Below are positions 27,301 through 37,833 of a DNA stretch of 64,000 nucleotides, in pieces. Position 1 is the first letter of the stretch, and each line of letters opens with the position of its first letter. The notes under the pieces were generated by a model that made no database searches, was not told the origin of the DNA, and saw only the letters and a list, made by a program, of their open reading frames with translations. Location: positions 19,468,001-19,532,000 of the forward strand of contig CP075492.1 of the NCBI GenBank assembly GCA_021613535.1, given 5' to 3'. The position numbers were made by a program, and so were the translations under genes. This DNA is from Adineta vaga (Eukaryota; Rotifera).

Positions 27301-27694
27301 TCAACTCATGTTCAACGACTATCAATAGAAACAATCATCTGAGGCGACAGAACATAGTTAGTCGATCAATCGATGATTATAAAACATTATTTGTTTCAGG
27401 ATTAAAACACAGTGTAAATATAAAAGATATTTACAAGCATTTTAATGGTTATGTAAAAGTAACACTAAAACAACATCACACAACATCAAATCTTAAGTAT
27501 GTCGTTCATATTATTTATTTGATCATCAAATCAAAAATCCTTTGTTTAGATATGCATTTGTACTTCATCGTACATCACAAGATGCTGAATCAAATCTTCA
27601 AAGACCTATTGATTTCGATCTTTTTGGACCCAAATGTCGCGTTGAATATGCAAGAGGAAAACGGCAGACTCCGCGATTACATGGCTCTACTTGA
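24317..27694 (+). CDS. JmjN + degenerate JmjC + C-terminal RRM protein, six exons
   Basis: Exons: 24317-25325, 25376-25444, 25949-26111, 26526-26796, 27279-27496, 27550-27694. All are GT/AG with consistent phases, giving 624 residues. Residues about 16-50 (VPTYQISDNELENLPSYL, then YGAIKI) match JmjN. Residues about 180-300 match the JmjC barrel (WYVVP, later DFALPSWI). The HxD/E and distal His that bind Fe(II) in active demethylases are absent at the aligned places, so I infer a pseudo-enzyme like JARID2. Residues 340-500 are low-complexity and Ser/Asn-rich. Residues 538-610 form an RRM: RNP2 LFVSGL (541-546), RNP1-like YAFVLH. A nuclear chromatin or RNA-binding role is inferred. Starts at 24350 or 24362 would also keep JmjN. 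An alternative is two neighbouring genes, but phase continuity across exons 4-5 argues for one. Confidence 0.75.
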
Positions 27695-28182
27695 ATACAT
27701 TCTTGTATAAAGATCTTATAGTATTCTTCCTTTTTGCTGTATAGTCAAGGTCAGAATCCTGATGAAGACAATATGTTTGTCTTTCTTGTCGGGATAGTTA
27801 CTCGAGTCAATATTCAAGATACCTGTTGGATCACCACGATCAACGCCAATTGTAAAAAAAAAAACATCTATTTTATTAGAGACTATAGAAATCGTTCAAT
27901 AAATGTTTGTTTAAAAAAGGATGTATATATTAATATTAATTCCCTCAACTGAAAGAAGGGTTTTGTGGCGAAAAACTCAAAGAAAGCAATTCTGTTTCAA
28001 TCATCACCGAAATACATAAATTTTTCACTTGAACAAATGATTATCTCATTAAATTTTGAATCAGAAGTATATTTAAATTCTAAACAATTGATATGCGAAG
28101 ATATGGAAATAATTACTTATTATTTAATACGAAATAATACGATAAAAAAAAAGTATTTTCTATTTATTTTTAATATATCATT
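27695..28182. other. Short gene-free interval after the JmjN/RRM gene
   Basis: Small open frames (27734-27952, 27965-28186) are AT-biased and lack motifs. It is probably 3' flank. I see no RNA gene. Confidence 0.35.
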
Positions 28183-28770
28183 TTAAACACTTCGAGAACT
28201 TGAACTTTTTAACAATTTTATTAGAAAATAATGAAGTAAGTATAAGTATATTTCCTTCATGCTTAATTAAGATAAATATTCAAATAAGAATTATTCTATA
28301 TTTTATAAAGATTATTTTAATTAGACACTTAAAACACTTCTGCTCTTCAAAAATCAAATTTTTGACATAAGACTCTCTCTCTTTATCAAACAATGAAGTT
28401 GATCAAGATGGAATTCAATATTTGAGCAACGTATTATAAATGAATAAAGTAATATTCAATGAATTCATTTATTTCAAATGAATCAATTCTTCTTGATTAT
28501 AATTATTAATCTGTATAGACATTAAATAAGATCTTTCTCACAAATAATCAAATTGGAGATAAAGGTATTGGATATTTCATCGATAGTATATATAAAATAA
28601 TTGAATAAAACAATAAGTTTAGTTAATTTTTCATACTAATGATATTTTTGATAGACATTTACTTATCTTGATCTTTTCGAAAATCGACTCGGAGATAAAA
28701 ATCGAAAACTTCTTCAGAAATTAAGAAAAAATAAAGGAGATTTGGTCGTAATGTTTCAGTACATAGTTGG
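28183..28770 (+). pseudogene. Decayed leucine-rich-repeat gene
   Basis: Several fragments encode ribonuclease-inhibitor-type LRRs in changing frames: LRELELFNNFI at about 28190, TLKTLLLFKNQIFD at about 28325, DQDGIQYLSN at about 28397, NNQIGDKGIGYFID at about 28545, and TYLDLFENRLGDKN at about 28660. Even the exon-end/donor pattern of the neighbouring minus-strand LRR gene is visible (AATAAAGTAATATTCAATGA near 28444). Stops and frame changes separate the repeats, so I read this as a relic on the strand opposite to the intact gene at 30.6-32.4 kb. Confidence 0.65.
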
Positions 28771-28799
28771 ACACATTTTAAATTGATATCTAATGAACT

Positions 28800-30574
28800 A
28801 AATTAAGAAAACCTAATCGTAATCTACATTGATGATAATGAAAGATATTAAATAGTATCAATATAAATGTACCGCCAAAGATTGGAGATATGGTTTCCAT
28901 GGATGTGTGCGCAACATTAGAAAGTGATGAGTACATAGAATATGAAAGACAATGGTGATGCCCAGGGTGTTCGAAGTGTTTGAGGTTTATAGATTATCAA
29001 GAGTGAGGCTGGTGTTGCTGATCAATATAATACCGTTAAAACTGTGAACATTACGAGCACTTTGAACACCTCGAATACCATCAAATACATCATGACTTTC
29101 GTTGACAGTACATCGATAATACTATTGTTATATTTATTTATATATGGACCTTTGCAGAAGACCATTCTATTCTCAAATAATGATTTTGTCGTAAAATCGT
29201 ATTCTCCAACATGTGAATATCACTCATTTTATTAACACCCTCGATAGTTTCCTTGATACTTCAAATTTCATTGTTGGTTTTAAATTGTCTTAACTACGTA
29301 GAAGAAAAAAAGCGAAATGTTGTGTATTCTGGTAATCAATTCAACGGATACATCGAGATTTTGTGTATGATTATACTCAAGTTTTTTTCATCGCGACATG
29401 TCACCAATAATATCAGGTATTAACGGCGTATTTCTTTCGTCTTTTTTGTAGTATCTACACTTTGATTTCAAATCAATTATTGCGTGATCCAATTATACGG
29501 CTTAATTTTTTCATTCAAACATGTTATGCATAATCTATATGAAAGCATTGTGCCACCTGCTGACAACTACATCAGCAAAATGAAAACTAGCGAGAAAAAA
29601 AGATAATGTCTAAAAGTTCAATTGCACGATATGCACTTAAACATGAGATAAACACTTAAATCAAGAATTGTCTGTAGAAGAAGAATAAAATTGAACTATT
29701 GTTCGAATCAATTCGAATATTACATCATTTTAAGTGGATGATATTTTTGTTTCATAAATGCGAAGAAAATTGACATACGTTTTGATAAAGATGATAAACA
29801 TTGTAAAACGACGTTTGAGGATAAAGTTCTGAACAAAATGTAAAATTATAGAATTTATCAAAACGATCATCTTGTTTATTCTCATTTTGAATGAATTATA
29901 AAAATCCAAACGATCAAATGTATTTTAATATCGTTTAATAGTTGATCACATATCTTCATTAATATTGATACGATATAGTTGGAGATTAATTCTCTTCAAA
30001 AATCTTTTCATCTGGACAATATAGATTCACAAATAGTTATAGATAACTTATGAATAAGAGAAAATATTAAACAAACTTCTATGTAATATATCGAATTGAA
30101 CTAAGAAAAATTGAAATTGAACTATGATGAAAATATGAATTATCATTAAATTGAAAAGTTAAACATGTTATTATTATATCAGAATATTTCAATGTATCAT
30201 TGAAATAAATAAAGTTTTTAAATCGATGAAAATTGAAATTGTTTGAAAAGAAAATCATCATTTGAAATATTAAAACATCTGATTAAGTAAACGAGAAAGA
30301 ACATTTTCATAAATACTTTTTTTCAAAATAGTATCTTATTGGTAAATTTAAAAAAAACGTAGATAATGAAATATATCTTCATTTTGAAGAATATCAATAT
30401 TAAAATAAATTGAAAGAAGATTTGACATTCATTTTACTAGTTTTTAATTCTTTTTCAATTACAGTTCTATTAAATTTAAATTTTGAAATATTTGAAATGA
30501 TTAAAAAATATTCGATATAATGTTTTTATTCGTTTTACATGTAGATAATCCTAGTATATGTATTCATATTATTC
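28800..30574. other. Gene-free stretch
   Basis: Extremely AT-rich with no supportable coding region. Open frames 29044-29235 (+) and 30079-30261 (-) have no motif. Confidence 0.35.
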
Positions 30575-32369
30575 TCAAGTTCCATTAAAAAAAAACTCGA
30601 GTCGCAACCACGTCTAGAAATAATACAAATCGAAATTTTAAAAGTAGAGACTAAATTGATTGAATGTTACTTGATTATGGTGCTGTGCTGCACGAAGATA
30701 TCGACATCCTTCATCGCTAATTCGATTTTTGGAGAGACAGAGTGTTGTCAATGTCTAAAGATAATACAAACTGGGAGTTCAAGCAATGAATAAGTCAATT
30801 AAATGTTACAGTGTTTTGTTCCAGTGCTTGACTAAGATGTCGCGCACCTTCACCTCCAATTTCGTTTCTATAGAGGCTAAGTGTTGTCAATACCTATTGA
30901 AAATAAGAAAGTTGAGTTTCAACAGAGTTTATAAGCCAGTCGAATGTTACAGTGTTCTGTTCCAATGCTTGACTAAGATATCGAGCACCTTCATCTCCAA
31001 TTGAATTAATCGAAAGATCGAGTTCTATTAATGTCTAGAAATAATATTAACCGTGAATTTGAAAGCAGAGATTAAGCTGATTGAATGATACTTGATTTTG
31101 CTGCAGTGCTTGACTAAGATGGCGAGCACATTCATCTTCAATTCCATTGTTACAAAGGTTCAGTAATGTCAATGTCTAGAGAAAATGAAAATCACGATTT
31201 TGAAAGTAATGAATAAATTTATTGAATATCACTTTGTTCTGTTTCACTGCTTGACTAAGATATCGAACACCTTCAATATAAATTTGATTTGCAGCGAGAT
31301 TCAATTTTGTCAGCGTCTAGAAATCATGAAAAGAACAAATTCGATAGCAATAAGTAAGTCGTTTGAATGTCACGGTGTTTTGTTTCAATGCTTCACTAAG
31401 ATGTCGAGCACCTTCATTTTCAACTGAATTGTAAGAGAGTTCAAGTGTTGTCAATGTCTAGAAATAAGATAAATTGGGTATTTGAAAGCAATAAGTAAGT
31501 CGATCAAATGCTACTTCATTTTGTTGCAGTGCTTCATGAAGATGTCGAATACCTTCATTCCCAATTTCATTTCCAGAGAGGTCGAGTGTTGTCAATGTCT
31601 AGAAATAAGGCAAACTGACGGTTTGAAAGCAGAGATTAATTTGATTAAATATTACTTGGTTTTGTTGCAGTGCTTGACTAAGATATCGAGTACCGTTATC
31701 TCTGATTGAATTATTAGAAAGGCAAAGTTCTGTAAGGACCTGCAGAAAATAAGAAATTCTAAGTGAATGCAACGACGGAGTAGGTCAAAGGCGACTTTGT
31801 TGTGTTTGAGTGCTTCGCTCAGATGTCGAGCGCCCTCCTCTTCAATATCATTGTAATAGAGGTGTAGTTCTACAAGTGTCTGTACACTAAAACAGCATTT
31901 AAATTTGAGGACAGTAAAGGCGCCAAATTAAACACTACCGTGTTATGTTTCAGCGCTTTACTTAGATGTCGAGCACCTTCAGCTCCGATTCGACTGTAAT
32001 GGAGTTGTAGTTCTACAAGAGTCTAAAGAAAATATTGCGTCTTAATTTAGTGGTAATATGAAGAGTAGATTCAATGATACTTTGCTGTGGTTTAGTGCTT
32101 CACTTAGATGTTGAAACTTTTTACCTACAATATCATTGGAATACAGGCGGATATGTGTAAGTCTCTATATGAAAGATAGAAATATATAACGTAATTTTCT
32201 TAATTATTGGTATTGGGCTTGCGTTTACCTGGTATCGTGAATAGGAATGGAGAACAATATTCAAACGTTGACATATGTTGTTTGCCAACACAAGTAGTTG
32301 GTAATCATCTAGATGATCGAGTATGCGATATAGCAGCTCTATTGGCAATGTTTGCAACGACCAAGGCAT
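30575..32369 (-). CDS. F-box-like protein with 11 LRRs, one repeat per exon
   Basis: Exon 1 (32369-32229) encodes 47 residues with an F-box-like core (LPIELLYRILDHLDDYQLL). Eleven exons of exactly 84 bp follow, each a 28-residue ribonuclease-inhibitor-type LRR (consensus TLTTLDLS.N.IGDEGARHL, then SQALQQN): 32164-32081, 32022-31939, 31879-31796, 31739-31656, 31598-31515, 31457-31374, 31316-31233, 31175-31092, 31034-30951, 30893-30810, 30754-30671. A 39-bp last exon (30613-30575) ends in TGA. All introns are phase 0 and about 55-65 bp; donors are GTA/GTG except GTC after repeat 3. The product is about 367 residues. F-box proteins bring substrates to SCF ubiquitin ligases; that role is inferred. 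The last exon starts like another LRR (TWLRLE), so the gene may be truncated at its 3' end. Confidence 0.85.
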
Positions 32370-33027
32370 GTTGAGTGATATGATAGTTTATGTCGTGTTT
32401 CTTTTGTATTGAAAACTTTTTGTATGAAATACATGATCTTTTCCTTTTTATAAGCTTTTATAGCACTCAGTTATGTAAGTATAAGTTTATGATGCGAAGA
32501 ACATGAATCTTCAAAGGTAGAAATATCACGAAGAAGAAGGTTCTTATCGATAAAACGAACAAGATCATATTTAACTGAATCTATCTTGAATATTTTTATT
32601 GCTACTTTTATCTGACAATGATTCCGTTGTATAAAAGCAGATAAAAAACAATATTGAAAAAACGAAACAACTATTTTTACTACAGAGTTGGAAAAAATAA
32701 TTTGATAGGGGGCACCGGTATATTCTGATGATTGTAATTCACATATCATTGTTCGAAGATGGGTGTAGGATTGTTATTCTGATACGTTCAGATTATTATT
32801 TTATTTAAAAGCTTTATGAATAATGTTTGTTCTTCTGATATATTGATGATGAAATATAAAGACGAAATTATTGATAATGGTGTAATTTCCTTATTAATTG
32901 AATTACAATTTGTATCTATGTTAATTAATTATAAAACATTTTTTATGACAAATTATCCGTTTATCATAGAGTTTATTAAAAATTGATTTGAAATTACATT
33001 CAAACGTGACGAAATAAATAATAAAAG
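32370..33027. other. Upstream flank of the F-box/LRR gene
   Basis: AT-rich. The minus-strand open frame 32471-32749 has no motif. This stretch probably contains the promoter of the minus-strand gene starting at 32369 and the 3' flank of the relic at 33028. Confidence 0.35.
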
Positions 33028-33943
33028 TTACTTTTTTGCAAATAGATTGAGAATTCCTCCTTTCATCTCAATATTTTCTTTCGATATATTCATCTGCCGT
33101 CTTTTAAAAATATAAATGCTAACTAAAGACAAAACAATCATAATAACTGCTAACGAAATTACTATTGTTAAGATTATTTTCCATTTTTCATTATCATTTT
33201 TTATTGATTTAGTTGTACTAGTTGTCAGAGGTGAACAATAAGAATCAATATTTTTACATTCTCCATCAATTAATTCGTCAACAATTAATTGATTTGATAA
33301 ACAAACTAATTTATTTCTTTTAAATTTTCACAGTTCGGTATAATGATAATTGAGTAAGGAGTCGATGTCATATTATATAAAGAAACGAAGTTGTTTGATT
33401 TTTCGATCGAAATTGTTGACCATAGTTTCTAATGAAGAAATTGAATTTGAACTTAAATGAGATCAATATTTGTTAATGAACAATTGTTAAAATAAATTGT
33501 CTTCCATTTCAAAATCGATTATTGATCTGTAATGAAATAGATTTCTTTTGAATCTATGATAATTATTTGAGAAATAGTTGTATTATTAAATACGTTTAAA
33601 TTGAATTGATATAGAAGATTAGAAATATTATTATATTGAATATTTAAAATAGTATAAATTCCGTATATTTCATATCACTATTAAATGCAGAATCAGCAAG
33701 TTAAAAATTTCTTGGTGATTGAAATTTAATAAAAATTGATATTTTAGTAGAATAATTCAATGATTTAAAAGTATTTTCTGCTATTTCATCATTAGAAAGA
33801 TTTTCAATACATATCATTGAAGTTTTATTGTCTGTACAATGGCAAGTAATGTTTGAATTATTCAGACATATTGTTTGTGATTTGTTTAAAATTATAATTG
33901 AAATCAAATGAAAAATATAGTAAAACATTTTCATTTCAAACAT
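33028..33943 (-). pseudogene. Frameshifted single-pass membrane LRR protein
   Basis: The 5' end (33943 down to 33704) encodes a signal peptide (FYYIFHLISIIILNKSQTIC) followed by a Cys-containing LRR N-terminal cap. The 3' end (about 33310 down to the TAA at 33028) encodes a Cys-bearing segment (GECKNIDSYC), a Thr/Ser linker, one transmembrane helix (TIVISLAVIMIVLSLVSIYI) and a short basic tail. Between them the reading frame is broken several times with in-frame stops, although Asn- and Leu-rich stretches typical of extracellular LRRs remain. This is the layout of a type I membrane LRR protein. I read it as a recent pseudogene, or less likely a gene with several unrecognised introns. Confidence 0.6.
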
Positions 33944-34545
33944 TGATGCACTTAGAAAAAGTTGTATTAAATCAAATGTTATATGTTATCATGCATCTTC
34001 TTTTTTATCTGTTCTCTTATAATATGGTCAGAGTATTTCGAAAGAAATTATATGAATCATTGATAAGAATTGTCTTGAGGGTGTGGGAGTGTGTTCAGTT
34101 TCAATTTAAAATATAATGACTACTACATCGAGCTGTAAATCATTACAAATGAAATTTAAGTTCTATTAAAAGTTTGAAAACTTTCACAAGGTATCGAGAG
34201 GGTCAAAGTAAAGGTTTTTTTTAGGTACAGTGAGCCATTAAACTTACACTCAAACGCATTCGTCTATGCTAAGATATATAGGTCTAACAGAGAGCTATCG
34301 ATTGATGTATAATATGTGCGTCTTTGCATTAATTTCAAAGCATTCTTTTATACTGAATCTTACACATAAAAATTTGGATTTTGGGACATTGAAAATCTCG
34401 GTCCGTTTGCACCTAATAGTTGCGAAATTTTTAGTGGATACTCGGAAAATGATGAGAAACAATATGTAGGTATTAAATTTTGTCTAAACTCACTTTCATT
34501 TTTTTTCATTAATTGCACAATAAAGTTGCAATTTACTCATATATT
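33944..34545. other. Short intergenic stretch with a telomere-like junction
   Basis: No gene. At 34072-34092 the plus strand reads GTCTTGAGGGTGTGGGAGTG. On the minus strand this is the same CCCTCAAGA junction seen at five other telomere-like tracts. Confidence 0.5.
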
Positions 34546-36325
34546 GAGTTGTTCAATCAAATTATATTAATGTTAAATACTCTAGCATCAGAAAAACTGT
34601 TGCCACATTAATGAATAAAAACTCAACTGGTCTTGACGGAGTATCCACCAAAATGATTAAATTACTTCCCACATCACACCTTGCATTTATCACTTCATCG
34701 TTCAACTACTTCTTTCAACATACTACCTTGCCTGAACACTGGCTCACAGCTAAGATGATCCTTTTATCCAAGACAAAAACATCTACAGTAGAATTAAATG
34801 ATACACGACCAATATCATTACTACCATGTTTCTCTAAAGTATACGAGAAATTATTTCTTCAACATTTTCGACAATGGATATACGACCATGGTATACTTCC
34901 TGAAGAACAAACTGGTTTTCGACCGGGTTTCAATATGTATACTCGTATCGCATCTATTGTAGATCAAATAGGACAAGGACTTGCCTTAAATACTGCAAAT
35001 GCTGCTTTATTTATAGACTTCAAAAGTGCTTTCAACCAGCTTTGGATAAAAGGCTTATGGATAAAACTTAGAAGATTAAACTGTCCCCTATATTTTATGG
35101 CTTGGTTAAAGAATTACTTAATCGGTCGTTCAGCTTACGTCGAACTTGATGGATGTCAATCGGATAAATTCCAATTGTACAAAGGTGTGCCACAAGGATC
35201 ATGTATCGGACCTGTTCTATTTATCATTTACCACTACGATATATTAAACGCAATATCAAACATACATTTTAAACATCTTTTTGCTGATGACCTCGCTGTT
35301 GTTCTTTCACCTTCATCCAACTGGTCATCACAAATGCTTATTCCTAATCTTGCACAACAAATTACGAATGTAGTAAAAGACTTGTATGCATATTCAATCA
35401 CATGGAAACAACCTCTCAACTTCAAAAAGACTTACTGGACACTCTTTCATAGGCAAGTCTCACCATCCATACCAGTTATCCGATGTGAAAACAATATCAT
35501 CGAACAAGTCTCCAAAATCAAATATCTCGGTGTCATACTTGATGCCAAATTATCATTTAATCACCATCTCGATCATATAAAATCCAAAATAAATAAAAAC
35601 TTTGTTGTGTTCAAACGTTTATCAAGTAGTCGTATGTTATCCCAGGAAGTTTCTTATCGATTATATTATGCTTACGTTCGACCGTACTACCAATCTATAC
35701 TAAATATTTATCCTGTTCTATCTCGGACAAAACGACAGCAAATGGAAGCAATAAATCGGAAAGTATTCCGTTATATACACAGATGGTATGATGCAACAAA
35801 CGATGAAGTCATGAATCTTCCAAATTATAAATCAATTGAACTTCTCTCACGCATCCACTACTCTAAACTTCTACAAACAATCATTCGTACAAATCCATCG
35901 ACTATTACCGACTTCTTCCAACACAAAATGTATCTGCTGTACCTCAGAGAATATTACCTTAACCCTAAACTACGAAAAGAAAAACAATCGATAGTTCCAG
36001 TAGGACGAACATCGGATCGAATCAACGAACTATTATTGTATTGTGAAAAATCTCTTTTCGACCTTGTATTCTGCTTTATCTCTAGTTAACATTGTATTTC
36101 TTATTCTTTTTCTCTTTCTATAAAATTAATCTTCTTTCTTTTTGTACTTAGTACTATGTTAATATATATTGATATGTACATATAGATATATATCCTTCTG
36201 TTCTTAATCTATGTGGTTTTTGCCTTGGACTATAGAGACGATGTTTGTCTAAGTCCATACTCTCTTCTGTTTTTCTCTAAAATATCTTTCTATATACAAT
36301 AAAGCAATATACTACTACTACTTTG
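34546..36325 (+). mobile_element. 5'-truncated LINE (non-LTR retrotransposon)
   Basis: The open frame begins inside the pol gene just before the RT domain. The gag-like ORF1 and the endonuclease domain are missing, as expected for 5' truncation during reverse transcription. After the RT stop at 36089 comes about 230 bp of 3' UTR ending in AATAAAGCAATA and a short (CTA)n tail at about 36309-36321. I could not define a target-site duplication. The RT ORF is undamaged, so insertion is fairly recent. The motif set suggests a Jockey/I/CR1-type clade, but I cannot assign the family from sequence alone. Confidence 0.8.
34611..36089 (+). CDS. LINE reverse transcriptase (N-terminally truncated)
   Basis: It would copy the element RNA into DNA at the target site. 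The RT blocks are in order: LNDTRPISLLPCFSKVYEKL (residues 62-81), EEQTGFRPGFN (98-108), FIDFKSAF with catalytic Asp136, GVPQGSCIGPVLF (192-204), FADD (224-227, the two catalytic Asp), and the thumb-side KYLGVILDAKLSF. The C-terminal part (about 330-492) is the usual post-RT region. No RNase H signature was recognised. The frame is open upstream to about 34546, so the first Met is arbitrary. It is 492 residues from the first ATG, against about 900-1,000 expected for a complete pol ORF. It cannot act alone because the endonuclease is absent. Confidence 0.92.
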   Translation: MNKNSTGLDGVSTKMIKLLPTSHLAFITSSFNYFFQHTTLPEHWLTAKMILLSKTKTSTVELNDTRPISLLPCFSKVYEKLFLQHFRQWIYDHGILPEEQTGFRPGFNMYTRIASIVDQIGQGLALNTANAALFIDFKSAFNQLWIKGLWIKLRRLNCPLYFMAWLKNYLIGRSAYVELDGCQSDKFQLYKGVPQGSCIGPVLFIIYHYDILNAISNIHFKHLFADDLAVVLSPSSNWSSQMLIPNLAQQITNVVKDLYAYSITWKQPLNFKKTYWTLFHRQVSPSIPVIRCENNIIEQVSKIKYLGVILDAKLSFNHHLDHIKSKINKNFVVFKRLSSSRMLSQEVSYRLYYAYVRPYYQSILNIYPVLSRTKRQQMEAINRKVFRYIHRWYDATNDEVMNLPNYKSIELLSRIHYSKLLQTIIRTNPSTITDFFQHKMYLLYLREYYLNPKLRKEKQSIVPVGRTSDRINELLLYCEKSLFDLVFCFISS

Positions 36326-37028
36326 CTTTATTGATGTAAATATTGTTCATGTAGTTATTTCTTTGGTATTCGCGAAAACAAAATGCGACCTATATTTTTC
36401 TGTCGAACCTTGTGTACTTTATGATATGCTGTCGAACTTGATATTAAATTCAATTTTATATGTAAAAATATTTGCATTGAAATTAATGTTGTAATGATCC
36501 TAGCTCATTCGATATGATTGTAATTTTATTCTAGAAAAAAGTGATTAGTTTAAGATCTGTAAAGAACGAATGAAAGCATCTTTTAGAAAAAAATCTTTGT
36601 CAGTACGATGTGTTCTGTATTTCATCTTGTATTCATTTCTTTGTAAGATTTATTATTATTCAGATGTGTGTAATATTGAATTATTCATTCAGTTTTTTTC
36701 TTAAATGATTCAACGATCAAAAAGCTTTATATATTATATTTTTTTCTTTTTGAATTATTTTTCATTTTAAAGTTTTTGCATAAGTTCATCATGAATAGAT
36801 CGTTAATTTAAATTTCTCTGGCATGTTTGAAGTATATGCTTTTCTGCTTAATCACATTGCTAAAAGGACATATTTTTCTTTCTTCCTCTTCGTAGAGGAT
36901 ATATCGTCTGGAAGGACAAACGACCATCTATACAAAGGCTATACTATATATGATAATTTCGAAATTTCTTCTTCGTATATAAAGGATATTGCTAAACAGT
37001 TAATCAGTTCGTTCGAGATAATTTTAAC
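36326..37028. other. Intergenic stretch
   Basis: No gene recognised. The open frame 36823-37038 is probably 5' flank or UTR of the small gene that starts at 37029. Confidence 0.35.
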
Positions 37029-37551
37029 ATGTCCGTAAGAAAAAGTCGTAATTTAGGATCATCTCGATCTACTGCTTCCGAGCACATTCAACGTGCCACG
37101 ACTCGAATTTATAACGAAGCTATATCAGATCCATCACTTGTTGTTTCACCATATATCAATGCTTGGTTGGAGGAACACTCACGTGTCTATATGCACGATC
37201 CTGTAGGTATGCTGCAATATGTTTTCGCCTTGGCATCTTTTCCTTGGTGAAGGCAATTACATGTATCCTAATAATCGACAGAGTACACCAACAACACTTT
37301 TTTTTATCTTTATTTACTCGACCAGGTATGAATGATGCAATTTATTCAAATATTTTGGTAAAAATTATTTTTGTTTAGCTTATGGAAAGTCGGATTTATT
37401 TCATGCAAAAAAAGATTCAATCATTAATTTTTTATCGGTTCGTCAAGGTCTTGAAGCCTACGGTAGCTCCAACAAACGAAGACGAAAAATAAATGTTAAA
37501 ATGCCTGATCTTACTGCTTTTGCTGATGAGGTAGAGTTGTCTGAAATTTAG
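37029..37551 (+). CDS. Small two-exon gene, unknown function
   Basis: Exon 1 (37029-37206) and exon 2 (37379-37551) join GT/AG in phase 1 to give 116 residues. The N-terminus is basic and Ser-rich (MSVRKSRNLGSSRST). The middle contains SPYINAWLEEHSRVYMHDPV, and exon 2 has KSDLFHAKKDSI and a basic patch NKRRRK that could be a nuclear localisation signal. The protein is soluble, with no signal peptide or membrane segment, and I recognise no domain. The coding region may continue: GAG|GTAGAG near 37530 could be a donor to a later exon. A small exon inside the intron (near 37325) is also possible. Confidence 0.55.
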
Positions 37552-37833
37552 AATAGTATCCTAAAGATTTATCGAGTGAATAATATTAGATACAAGAAGT
37601 TATTTTTTTTATATGTATAAGTATGCATTCTATGAGATTAAAATATACTTACGTTTCATTTCAAGAAATAATTAACCATTAATACTTTCTTCGCAATATA
37701 TTTCTTCTCGTCGAACATATGAATAACGTTATTTAATGACGTGTATTTACATGAATATTGTATTAAGATGTATTGCGATCCATTGCCAAAGTATATATAT
37801 ATATAATTAAGTTAGATCTTCATATCCATAATA

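Noticed and set aside
30786-31709. Plus-strand open frames with repeated CLTKMS-like words
   Set aside because: Antisense shadows of the LRR exons on the minus strand; the minus strand has the LRR consensus and correct splice sites.
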